Shown in pieces: positions 1-7,161 of a stretch of 20,840 nucleotides of DNA. The notes below the pieces were generated by a model that was not told the DNA's origin, did not search any database, and saw only the letters and a program-made list of their open reading frames with translations. This DNA comes from UBA4655 sp964585575. Its GTDB lineage: Bacteria; Planctomycetota; Planctomycetia; Pirellulales; UBA1268. Where the stretch lies: assembly GCA_964585575.1 (NCBI GenBank), contig CAZPEM010000046.1, positions 1-20,840 on the forward strand. The letters run 5' to 3'. Numbering within the stretch: position 1 is the first letter of the stretch; each line of letters opens with the position of its first letter. The position numbers and the translations under genes are program-made.

Positions 1-348
1 AGGCCTCCGGTCACTGCATGTCCGCTTCGCTTCGCCATCCATGGCTGCGCTCGCTTCCATAGCCCGGCGACATGGCAGGGGCACCCCCTCCAAGATCATT
101 AACCAAAAAAATTTGCGGATGCACCGAACTCAGAAAAGATCGGTTCGGGGCTGCCCGTGTGCCCGAGACGGCGTATGCAGACAAGCGCAGCCAGGATTGC
201 GGAGCGAAGTCTGCATCCGAGCGAGCGGAGGGCGGGCACCGATCCGCCACAGGCGGATTGGTCGCCCGTAGCGAGCGTCCGGCGAGCGGCATACGGGCAG
301 CCGCGAACCAAGCACGTTTGACGCTCCGCAACGTCCGACGGGAAATTT
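1..348. other. Non-coding left edge
   Basis: This stretch has no ORF that I can support as a gene. Its short overlapping frames in several phases have no recognisable motif and no good ribosome binding site. It contains an A-rich run (105-111), which is a T-run on the minus strand, and the large nested inverted repeat at 142-309. Because the neighbouring gene ends at 349 on the minus strand, this is its 3' flank. The region may hold its transcription terminator or a dispersed repeat element. Confidence 0.6.
142..309. repeat. 168-bp nested inverted repeat with three stems
   Basis: The outer arms are 142-163 and 288-309. They are complementary at 20 of 22 positions, and one of the two mismatches would be a G-U pair in a transcript read from the plus strand. 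Inside lie a perfect 8-bp pair (175-182 with 209-216, ATGCAGAC/GTCTGCAT) and a strong hairpin centred on ATCCGCC-ACA-GGCGGAT (242-258). The hairpin extends outward to about 233-268 with a one-base bulge. The result is a cloverleaf-like fold with one closing stem and two inner hairpins. It starts about 40 bases past the stop of the minus-strand gene ending at 349, and on that strand the closing stem is followed by TCTTTTC. It could be a terminator, a structured RNA or a palindromic mobile repeat; the sequence alone does not decide. Confidence 0.6.
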
Positions 349-1449
349 TCACTTCCGGCAGTGGGCAAGCGCGAGCAGCGCGTAGGCGGTGACGAGGTTC
401 GCATCGCCCTCCATCCACCGGGCGTTGGAATTCACCCACGAGCCGTCCGGCTGCTGACGCGAGAGCAGTTCGTCGGCGAGCTCCTCCCGCCAGCGGTGGG
501 CCGTGCCCGCCTTGTCGGTGAAGGTCTCCTCGCCGAGGGCGTCGAGAGCCTTGGCGGCGGTCTGGTAGTAGTAGTAGAGCCCCGCGTCGCCCAAGCCGGG
601 ATTCTCCTTGAACGTGTAGTGCCTCGAGAGCCAGGAGATCGCCGCCTTCACGCGGGGGTCGTCCTTCTTGAGGCCGGCGAAGATCATGCTCTTGAGCCCG
701 GCGTAGGTCATCGAGCCGTAGCTGCGGAGGCCGCCCTCCGGCGTCTGGCCGGCCTGGCTCTCGCCGCCGGCAGCGGGGGTGTAGTAGAAGCCGCCGTCGG
801 GGTTCTTCGCGGCGAAGGGAAGTGGATTGTCGGGGCCCTCGAGGTTCTGCGTTCGCGAGACGAACACGAGCGCCCGCTTGATGGCGGGATCGTCGGCGCC
901 GCGGCCGATCGACTTGAGCGCGTCGATCAGGAAGGCCGTGTTGGAGAGGTCGGGCCGTTTCTTCTTGCCGTAGCCGGCGCCGCCGTAGGCCGGGTCGGCG
1001 GGGGCCGGCCCCTTATCTTCATCCCATTGCAGTCCCTTCACGAACGCCTCGGCCTTCGCGATCTCCGCGGTGTGCCTTCCGTCAGAGTTGCAGGCGGCGA
1101 GCGCCATGATCGCGATCGACGTCTCGTAGTTGGCGACCGGCGAGCCCTCAGGGTGGATGCCGCCGTCGGCGTTCCGGAACTTCATCAGGTAGCCGAGGCC
1201 CTTGCGGACGACCTCCGCATCGGCGGGCGTTCCGCTCTTCGCGAGGGCCGTCACCGCAAGCGCCGTGATCGCCGGCCCGGCCTGCGACGAGAACGATCCA
1301 TCTTCGGCTTGCCCGCGGTCGCGGAGGAAGGCCGTCGCCTTCGCGATCGCCGCGTCGATTTTCGCCGCATCCGCGGCGAGCGAAACGGACGGGTGGATGA
1401 TCGATACCACGATCGCGATGGCGATCACGCTTCCGGCGAGCTTTTGCAT
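349..1449 (-). CDS. Secreted prenyltransferase/squalene-oxidase repeat protein
   Basis: This 366-residue protein has the alpha-barrel repeats of the squalene cyclase/prenyltransferase family. The QW-like signatures are QAEDGSF (47-53), NADGGIHPEG (93-102), NPDGGFYYT (216-224) and QQPDGSW (332-338), each followed by helical segments. A signal peptide is likely at residues 1-25, with a hydrophobic core and an ALA-type end near SLAADA. I do not see the DxDD acid motif of true squalene-hopene cyclases, and the protein is about half their length, so a cyclase reaction is doubtful. Related exported proteins are common in planctomycetes, where their role is unknown. The start is supported by GGAGG six bases before ATG. 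It appears to be a single-gene unit, with 43 bases to the upstream gene on the same strand, so co-transcription with that gene is possible. Confidence 0.85.
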   Translation of the reverse strand: MQKLAGSVIAIAIVVSIIHPSVSLAADAAKIDAAIAKATAFLRDRGQAEDGSFSSQAGPAITALAVTALAKSGTPADAEVVRKGLGYLMKFRNADGGIHPEGSPVANYETSIAIMALAACNSDGRHTAEIAKAEAFVKGLQWDEDKGPAPADPAYGGAGYGKKKRPDLSNTAFLIDALKSIGRGADDPAIKRALVFVSRTQNLEGPDNPLPFAAKNPDGGFYYTPAAGGESQAGQTPEGGLRSYGSMTYAGLKSMIFAGLKKDDPRVKAAISWLSRHYTFKENPGLGDAGLYYYYQTAAKALDALGEETFTDKAGTAHRWREELADELLSRQQPDGSWVNSNARWMEGDANLVTAYALLALAHCRK

Positions 1450-1492
1450 GGGGCACCTCCGGCGGCCATTCTACTCGACCGAACGCCGTGTG

Positions 1493-2065
1493 TCAGACCG
1501 GGGCGGTCGGCAGCGCCCGTGGGTAGGGCGGGATCCGCCGCGGGGGCGGCTCGCGGCCCTCCTCGGCCGTCCATTCCTCCCGCTCGAGGTCGCTGGCGTA
1601 GTAGGTCAACCAGACGGACAGATCCTCGCCGTCGCCGGCACTGCAGTCCCAGTGAAAGTAGTTGTCGGGAAGATCGACGAGCTTCACCGGGGTCGGCAGG
1701 ATGTCGCGGCGGATGAGCGTGTAAAGGTCGCGGTCGGAGAGATGGTCGGTGAATTCAAGGACGATCCGCCGCGCGAAGAGCCGATCGATGACGTCCCAGA
1801 GCCGCTGGCGGACCTCTTCGTCGTCGAGCGAGGCCGCGGTCGCGAGCGCGATGGGCGGGTCGAACCAGCGGGCGATCGGCACGAGGGGCGCCCGTTCCCA
1901 GGCGAGCATCGATTCGAGGTAGCGGTTCTCGACCGCGGTCGGCAGTGACTGGAAATCGATTTCGTGGATCGACTCGTCGAGGTAGGGCTCGATCGCGTCC
2001 CGTAGCTCGGCGTTGCGAAGCAGGCACTCGACATCTTCCGGGTCTGGATGGCGGGCGATCGTCAT
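1493..2065 (-). CDS. Conserved acidic protein of unknown function
   Basis: The 190-residue soluble protein has no signal peptide or membrane segment. It is acidic and rich in charged helices. Visible landmarks are NRYLESMLAWERAP (47-60), a central IVLEFTDHLSDRDLYTLIRRDILP segment (101-124, read here as a landmark only), a tryptophan/aromatic-rich part with NYFHWDC (135-141), and a proline-rich basic tail (about 174-190) containing PPYPR. The wording resembles small planctomycete-conserved hypothetical proteins, but I do not recognise a fold or function. The ATG at 2065 is preferred because GGAGA lies nine bases upstream; the frame stays open further 5', but that extension is low-complexity and reads through a gap. 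A promoter-like pair sits upstream at 2097-2124. Confidence 0.75.
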   Translation of the reverse strand: MTIARHPDPEDVECLLRNAELRDAIEPYLDESIHEIDFQSLPTAVENRYLESMLAWERAPLVPIARWFDPPIALATAASLDDEEVRQRLWDVIDRLFARRIVLEFTDHLSDRDLYTLIRRDILPTPVKLVDLPDNYFHWDCSAGDGEDLSVWLTYYASDLEREEWTAEEGREPPPRRIPPYPRALPTAPV

Positions 2066-2096
2066 GATGGTGTTTCTCCGAAGCGAAGCACTTTCG

Positions 2097-2124
2097 ACGA
2101 TACCAACGCCGCCGGCCGGTTCAA
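2097..2124 (-). promoter_or_regulatory. Possible promoter for the unknown gene at 1493-2065
   Basis: On the minus strand there is TTGAAC (2119-2124), a 16-base spacer, then TATCGT (2097-2102), about 32 bases before the ATG. The match to the sigma-70 consensus is moderate. The 221-base gap between rpiB and this gene (2066-2286) also has a short A5/T5 hairpin at 2140-2153. The gap suggests that the unknown gene can be transcribed apart from the rpiB unit. Confidence 0.25.
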
Positions 2125-2286
2125 CGAAAAGACCGTCGCAAAAAGCCATTTTTCCGGCGGCGTGAACCGTACGACCGATACGACAAGACGAGTTTTCGCC
2201 GCCCGCCGGGGCCGCCTCGATTGCGCCCGCCTCCCGTCCTGCGGGCACCGGGCGGAGGAGCGTCGTCCTGACCCGCCCGCCGGGGG

Positions 2287-2748
2287 TTAATCGACCCGCT
2301 TCTCGCCGCAGGCCGATTCCAACGCCGTGATCTTGGCGACCCGCCGGGCGTGTCGTCCCCCCTCGAAGGGAGTCGAGAGCCAGGTTCGGATGAGCTTGTC
2401 CTGCAGTTCCGGCCCGATCATCTCGGCCGAGAGGCAAAGCACGTTGAGGTCGTTGTGGCGACGGCTCATCTCGGCGGTCACCTCGTCGTGGCAGGTCGCG
2501 GCCCGCACGCCGGGAATCTTGTTCGCGGCGATCGCCATCCCGACGCCCGTGCAGCAGAGCAGAATGCCGCGATCCGCGTCGCCGTTGGCGACCCTCTCCG
2601 CGACGTCGGCGGCGACGTCCGGGTAATCCACCGGATTTTCGCCGTGGCTGCCGCAGTCGACGACGGTGTTGCCGAGCCTCTCGAGCAGGCCGACGAGCCG
2701 CAGTCGCGACTCGACGCCGCGATGGTCACTGCCGATGGCGATCCGCAT
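2287..2748 (-). CDS. rpiB: Ribose-5-phosphate isomerase B
   Basis: RpiB interconverts ribose 5-phosphate and ribulose 5-phosphate in the non-oxidative pentose phosphate pathway. The 153-residue length matches the RpiB/LacAB family (about 150). Visible motifs are SDHRG (7-11), GSHGENPVDYPD (33-44), the active-site loop LLCCTGVGMAIAANK (63-77), where the catalytic cysteine position aligns with C65, the RRHND histidine (H98), and the phosphate-binding GGRH (130-133). The glycine usually following the catalytic cysteine is replaced by a second cysteine. The start was chosen because the family begins with MxIAIGSDH right at this ATG. It lies 35 bases downstream of the Sua5-phosphatase fusion gene on the same strand, so the two are probably co-transcribed. 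Confidence 0.93.
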   Translation of the reverse strand: MRIAIGSDHRGVESRLRLVGLLERLGNTVVDCGSHGENPVDYPDVAADVAERVANGDADRGILLCCTGVGMAIAANKIPGVRAATCHDEVTAEMSRRHNDLNVLCLSAEMIGPELQDKLIRTWLSTPFEGGRHARRVAKITALESACGEKRVD

Positions 2749-2783
2749 GATGCTCTGGCTCCGGGGGAGAATCCAGCTCCAAT

Positions 2784-3923
2784 TTAGCTTCGGTGGGGTG
2801 GCAAATCGAGGCCCTCGATCCTCGATTCGAGGTGCCGCCGGATCTGTGCGGCACACTCCCGATAGGTGGCAAGCGGGCCGCCGATCGGGTCGAGAACGTC
2901 GTGCCGATCGGGGGACAGCATGGAGACCCGGGCCGCGGCCTCCGGAAACTGCGCCAGGATCGCCGCCTTGTGGGCCGCCGTCATCGTCAGGATCACGTCG
3001 GCCTGGCGGAGGAGTCCCTCGGTGAGCGGCTGGCTCTCGTGGCCGGAGAGGTCGAGGCCGATCTCCCGCATCGCGTCGATGGCGCCGGCGCTCGCCCGGC
3101 TGCCCGACCAGGCGGAGAGCCCGGCGCTGGCGACGACGACACCCCGCGACTCGATCTCCTCCGGCCGGCAGCCGAGCCGCTCGGCGACCATCGAGCGGAA
3201 AACGGTCTCCGCCATCGGGCTGCGGCAGGTGTTGCCGGTGCAGACGAACAGCACAAGCAGGCTCGAGAGCCGACGGATCGTCTCCTCCGGCACGACGCCC
3301 CGCCTCACGACGCGAAAGCCGACGGCATCGACCTCCACCGCCGTCGGCGGCTGGGCATACCGTGTCTTGCCGTCGTCGATGACCAGCGCCACCCCCGACC
3401 CGGCGAACCGCACGCACTCCGACGCCGTGGCGGGACACTCGCCGGCGTCCCCCTGCGGCTCGGCGAGGGCCACCGGCCCCGAAAGCATCCGCATGCAGTC
3501 GGAGAGCATCGGGTGTCCGGGAACGCGAAGCCGGATCCTGCCGCCGCCGACGATCGCCTCGCGGGCATCCTTCGGCAGCCGGTGGACGAGGCTCTCCGGG
3601 TGATCGTCGGCCACGATGATCGCGACCGGCCCGGGCCAGCACCGCCTGGCCATCCGGCGGGCGATAGGGCTGAGCCTGGGGGCCCAGTCGAGCGCCTCAT
3701 CGACGCTCTTCACCGCGAGTGAGAGCCGAGGCTCGTCCGTCCGGCTCGATGAGAAACCAGCGAGCCGCCGCACCGCCTCGACGCTCCTGGCGGCGGCGGC
3801 CACGACGTAATCGGTCTCGGTCGGAAAAGCGACGAGCTTGCCCTCGGCGAGCGCCTGAACGGCCCTGTGGACGACGTCGCGGCTGTCCTCCGTGCTGCCG
3901 AGCTCGATGAACGTTGGAGGCAT
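2784..3923 (-). CDS. YrdC/Sua5-like domain fused to YwlE-type phosphatase
   Basis: This is a 379-residue two-domain protein. Residues 1-210 follow the Sua5/YrdC fold: KLVAFPTET (29-37), WPGPVAIIV (96-104) and RLRVPGHP (131-138). Sua5 makes the threonylcarbamoyl adenylate used for t6A in tRNA. Here the usual TVYGLG reads TDYVVA, the KxR-P-L motif reads SSSRTDEPRLSL, and the TSAN motif is replaced by AEPQGD, so activity is doubtful. Residues 222-379 are a low-molecular-weight phosphatase: P-loop C228-TGNTC-R234-S, second-half SAGL (267-269), and general acid D345 in DVLDPIGG. The Thr at 232 matches the residue that favours phosphoarginine in Bacillus YwlE. AGGA lies seven bases before ATG. The gene is divergent from bamA and is followed by rpiB. 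Confidence 0.88.
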   Translation of the reverse strand: MPPTFIELGSTEDSRDVVHRAVQALAEGKLVAFPTETDYVVAAAARSVEAVRRLAGFSSSRTDEPRLSLAVKSVDEALDWAPRLSPIARRMARRCWPGPVAIIVADDHPESLVHRLPKDAREAIVGGGRIRLRVPGHPMLSDCMRMLSGPVALAEPQGDAGECPATASECVRFAGSGVALVIDDGKTRYAQPPTAVEVDAVGFRVVRRGVVPEETIRRLSSLLVLFVCTGNTCRSPMAETVFRSMVAERLGCRPEEIESRGVVVASAGLSAWSGSRASAGAIDAMREIGLDLSGHESQPLTEGLLRQADVILTMTAAHKAAILAQFPEAAARVSMLSPDRHDVLDPIGGPLATYRECAAQIRRHLESRIEGLDLPPHRS

Positions 3924-4136
3924 GCCTTCATCCTACCTGCTGTCCGGACGGTTGAAGAGCGAAGCGTCGAGGTCTGGGCAAGCGCGGAAAGCACGCGGGC
4001 GGCCCGCGGGGCCGCGGAAACGCGGGCCGCCGGTCCGAACCGGGCGTTCGGGGGCGTTTTCGACTTGTGGTCCCGCTCCTCGCTCCGGTATTGCTCCCCT
4101 CCCGTGTTCCAGCCGAGCCCCCACGACGAGCGCACG
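3924..4136. promoter_or_regulatory. Divergent intergenic region with GC-rich hairpin
   Basis: This 213-base gap separates the divergent starts of the Sua5-phosphatase gene and bamA and must hold both promoters. It has a perfect 11-bp inverted repeat, GGCGGCCCGCG (3998-4008) with its complement at 4021-4031, separated by 12 bases. In the bamA transcript this would form a very stable leader hairpin about 105 bases before the start codon. I do not see convincing -35/-10 pairs. Confidence 0.4.
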
Positions 4137-7100
4137 ATGCTCCAAAGCCCCCCGGTCATCACCCGTCCGGTGCGTGGGGCCGCCCTGCGCGTGCTTCTCG
4201 CGGTGGCGGTCGTCTGGCCGGCCGCGTCGACGCACGGGCAGGTGCCGCTTCCCCCGGCCTCTCCGCCGCCCGCCGCGCTGCCTGCGGCGTCATCGCTGCC
4301 GGCGGCCTCGCCCGCTGCCCGGGCGGAAGACGACGCCAACCGGATCGTCGAGGTCCGCATCGAGGGCAACCACGCCACCGACGTCGCGAAGCTCCCGAAG
4401 CTGGTGACCCGTGCCGGACAGATCTTCGACCCGAACGCGATCGAGGAGGACGTCCGCTCGCTCCACCGATCGAAGAAATTCGTGGACGTGCATCCGAAGT
4501 ACGTCCGCGTGGCCGAGGGGATCGTCGTGATCTTCCAGGTCATCGAGCGGCCGATGCTTCGGCACGTCAAGTTCGTCGGCAACGACCTCGTGAGCACCCG
4601 CACGCTCAAGAAGAAGTCGGAGATCGAGGTCGGCGACTCGATGGACCCCTACGTGGTCGAGGAAGCCCGCCGTCGGATCGAATCGTTCTACCACGAGAAG
4701 GGCTACGACTCGGCGAAAGTCACGACCGTCGAGGGAAACAAGCCCGGAGACAAGGGGGCCGTGTTTCTCATCGACGAGGGGCGTGCGAAGAAGTCGCTCT
4801 GGACCAGCTTCGTCGGCAACACGATCGCCAGCGACGCGCGGCTGCTCACCCAGATCAAGAGCAAGCCGGGCGTCTTCTGGCTGATCGGCGGCGACATCGA
4901 CCGCGAGAAGCTCGACCAGGACGTGGACATACTCACGGCCTACTACCGCAGCCTCGGATTCTTCCAGGCGAAGGTGGGTCGGGAGCTCGACGTCGTGAAG
5001 GCCGGCGGACGCGACTGGTCCCTGCTCACCTTCGTGATCAACGAGGGGCCGCGTTATTCGATCCGCAACGTCTCGTTCATCGGCAACACGAAGTTCAAGA
5101 GCGAGTTCCTCGAGCGGGAGTTGAAGCTCACCAGCGGCGAGCCGTTCAACCAGTCGAAGATGGATCTCGACCTCAACATGATCCGCGACATCTACGGCGG
5201 CCGGGGGTTCGTCTTCGCCGACATCCGGGCCGACCCGCGGTTTCTCGAGGAGCCGGGGCAGCTCGACCTGGTCTACAACATCGCCGAGGGGCAGCGGTAT
5301 CGCGTCGGGAAGATCAACGTCCGCATCCGCGGCGAGCATCCGCACACGAAGCACAGCACGATCCTCAACCGTCTTTCGCTGCGGCCCGGCGACATCCTCG
5401 ACATCCGCAAGCTCCGCGACGACGAACGGAGGGTGAAGTCGAGCAGCCTCTTCCTCGCCGACGCCGCGAAGGGCGAGGGGCCCAAGATCGTCTTCTCGAA
5501 GCCGGAAAACGCCGAAGACGGCGGGGAGAAGGTCGCGAGAGACCCCAAGCGTCCCGGCTTTCGCGGGCAGAGCCCCGACGGCGAGGAGGATGTCGTGCTC
5601 GACCTCGTCATCGAAGGGGAGCTCGCTCCCGAGCAGCCGCAGGCCGCTCCCGCCCAGGAAGCTGAAAAGCCGCCGGTCTGGCGGGGACAGAGTCCGCAGC
5701 CGTGGCAGCCGTCCGCGGCTCCGCCGCCGTCCGGCCTCCGGCCCCAGGCAGCCGTTCCCCAGCAGCCCGGCCAGCAGCCGTCGGCGGTGGCGGCACCCGG
5801 TCCGGCGCAGCCGACGTGGGGCGGCGCGGCGATTGCGCCGACCGGTCCCGAGGCGATCGACTACCGCCGAAGCAACGCGCCGCCGCCCGTCTACGTCGCG
5901 CAGCAGCCGGTCGCCCAGCCCATGCCGGGCCAGCCGCTCTTTCCCGGTGGTCCGCCCTCGCCGGTGCCGGGATTCGCGCCCGGTCCGGCATTCCCCGGAC
6001 AGCCCGGCATTCCGGCGTTTCCGCAGGAGCCGGTCAACGTCTTTCCGGGCAACGAGCCCTACGTGGTCGTGGACGTCGACGCGGCGGAAACCCAAACGGG
6101 CCGGCTCATGTTGGGTGCCGGCGTGAACTCCAACGCCGGCCTCGTCGGCAACATCGTCGTGGACGAGCAGAACTTCGACCTCTTCCGGCTGCCACGGAGC
6201 TGGGAGGACATCCGCAACGGCACCGCCTTCCGCGGCGCCGGGCAGCGATTTCGCCTCGAGGCGGCTCCCGGCACGGTGCTGCAGCGGTACACGGCCACCT
6301 TCCAGGAGCCCTACCTCTTCGACACGCGGATCGGCCTGTCGGCGAGCGGCTCCTACTTCACCCGGTTCTTCTACGACTGGGCGGAGGGCCGCATCGGCGG
6401 TCGGCTCGGCCTCGGCTATCAGTTCGCGTTCGCCCCCGACCTCTCGATCAACGGCGGCATCCGCGCCGAGAACGTCGACATCTACAACGCGCGGCTGCTG
6501 ACGCCCGACATCTCGAGGATGCTCGGCACCAACAGCGTCTACGGCTTCTCGGGCGGCATCATCCACGACACCCGCGACAGCCCGTTCATGCCGACGCAGG
6601 GGCACCTCGCGACGTTCGAGTTCGAGCAGGTGATCGGCACGTTCAATTACCCCCGCGGGATCCTCGAGGCGCGGCAGTACTTCCTGCTCAACGAACGGGC
6701 GGACGGCTCGGGCCGCCACGTCCTCTCGGTCGGCTCGGTGCTCGGCATGTCGGGCCCCGACACGCCCGCCTACGACAACTTCTACGCGGGCGGCTACAAC
6801 ACCCTCCGCGGCTTCGTGTTTCGCGGGGCGAGCCCCCGGCAGACCATCGGCGGCACGGAGCCGGTCGGCAACCAGAACGCCGCGATCGTCGGCGGTCCGT
6901 TCCAGTGGCTCAACACCATCGAGTACCTGTTTCCCATCACCGCCGACGACACGCTCCGCGGCGTCGTCTTCACCGACTTCGGCACGGTCGAGAGCAACGT
7001 CACGATCAAGAACTTCCGCGTCTCCCCCGGCTTCGGCCTGCGGATCACGCTGCCGGCGATGGGCCCCGCGCCGATCGCGCTCGACTTCGCCGTGCCGGTG

Positions 7101-7160
7101 GTCTACGCCCCCTACGACAGCCAGCAGCTCTTCAGCTTCTTCGTCGGGTTCGCCCGCTAG
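4137..7160 (+). CDS. bamA: Outer membrane protein assembly factor BamA (Omp85)
   Basis: BamA inserts beta-barrel proteins into the outer membrane. This 1007-residue version is longer than the usual ~800. The signal peptide is at about 1-35 (hydrophobic core 17-30). Five POTRA domains follow: about 69-138, 140-215, 220-305, 307-385 and 388-492; the last carries an acidic insertion. A proline/glutamine/glycine-rich linker spans about 495-640 before a 16-strand-type barrel (about 645-1007). The Omp85 signature TLRGFVFRG is at 889-897, and the protein ends in an aromatic beta-signal, FSFFVGFAR. The ATG at 4137 places the signal peptide at the N-terminus; the frame is open to 3867, but that extension overlaps the divergent gene and its promoter. 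The Shine-Dalgarno is weak. The heptosyltransferase starts one base after its stop, so both are probably one transcript. Confidence 0.93.
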   Translation: MLQSPPVITRPVRGAALRVLLAVAVVWPAASTHGQVPLPPASPPPAALPAASSLPAASPAARAEDDANRIVEVRIEGNHATDVAKLPKLVTRAGQIFDPNAIEEDVRSLHRSKKFVDVHPKYVRVAEGIVVIFQVIERPMLRHVKFVGNDLVSTRTLKKKSEIEVGDSMDPYVVEEARRRIESFYHEKGYDSAKVTTVEGNKPGDKGAVFLIDEGRAKKSLWTSFVGNTIASDARLLTQIKSKPGVFWLIGGDIDREKLDQDVDILTAYYRSLGFFQAKVGRELDVVKAGGRDWSLLTFVINEGPRYSIRNVSFIGNTKFKSEFLERELKLTSGEPFNQSKMDLDLNMIRDIYGGRGFVFADIRADPRFLEEPGQLDLVYNIAEGQRYRVGKINVRIRGEHPHTKHSTILNRLSLRPGDILDIRKLRDDERRVKSSSLFLADAAKGEGPKIVFSKPENAEDGGEKVARDPKRPGFRGQSPDGEEDVVLDLVIEGELAPEQPQAAPAQEAEKPPVWRGQSPQPWQPSAAPPPSGLRPQAAVPQQPGQQPSAVAAPGPAQPTWGGAAIAPTGPEAIDYRRSNAPPPVYVAQQPVAQPMPGQPLFPGGPPSPVPGFAPGPAFPGQPGIPAFPQEPVNVFPGNEPYVVVDVDAAETQTGRLMLGAGVNSNAGLVGNIVVDEQNFDLFRLPRSWEDIRNGTAFRGAGQRFRLEAAPGTVLQRYTATFQEPYLFDTRIGLSASGSYFTRFFYDWAEGRIGGRLGLGYQFAFAPDLSINGGIRAENVDIYNARLLTPDISRMLGTNSVYGFSGGIIHDTRDSPFMPTQGHLATFEFEQVIGTFNYPRGILEARQYFLLNERADGSGRHVLSVGSVLGMSGPDTPAYDNFYAGGYNTLRGFVFRGASPRQTIGGTEPVGNQNAAIVGGPFQWLNTIEYLFPITADDTLRGVVFTDFGTVESNVTIKNFRVSPGFGLRITLPAMGPAPIALDFAVPVVYAPYDSQQLFSFFVGFAR

Positions 7161-7161
7161 C

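Noticed and set aside
361..1716. A long plus-strand frame opposite the squalene-cyclase-like gene
   Set aside because: It is a shadow of a gene with clear QW motifs and a strong Shine-Dalgarno.
2140..2153. An A5/T5 hairpin that could be a terminator for rpiB
   Set aside because: The stem is only five A-T pairs with no GC core, too weak for an intrinsic terminator.
3867..4136. A 90-residue N-terminal extension of bamA
   Set aside because: It overlaps the divergent gene start and the promoter gap and would bury the signal peptide.
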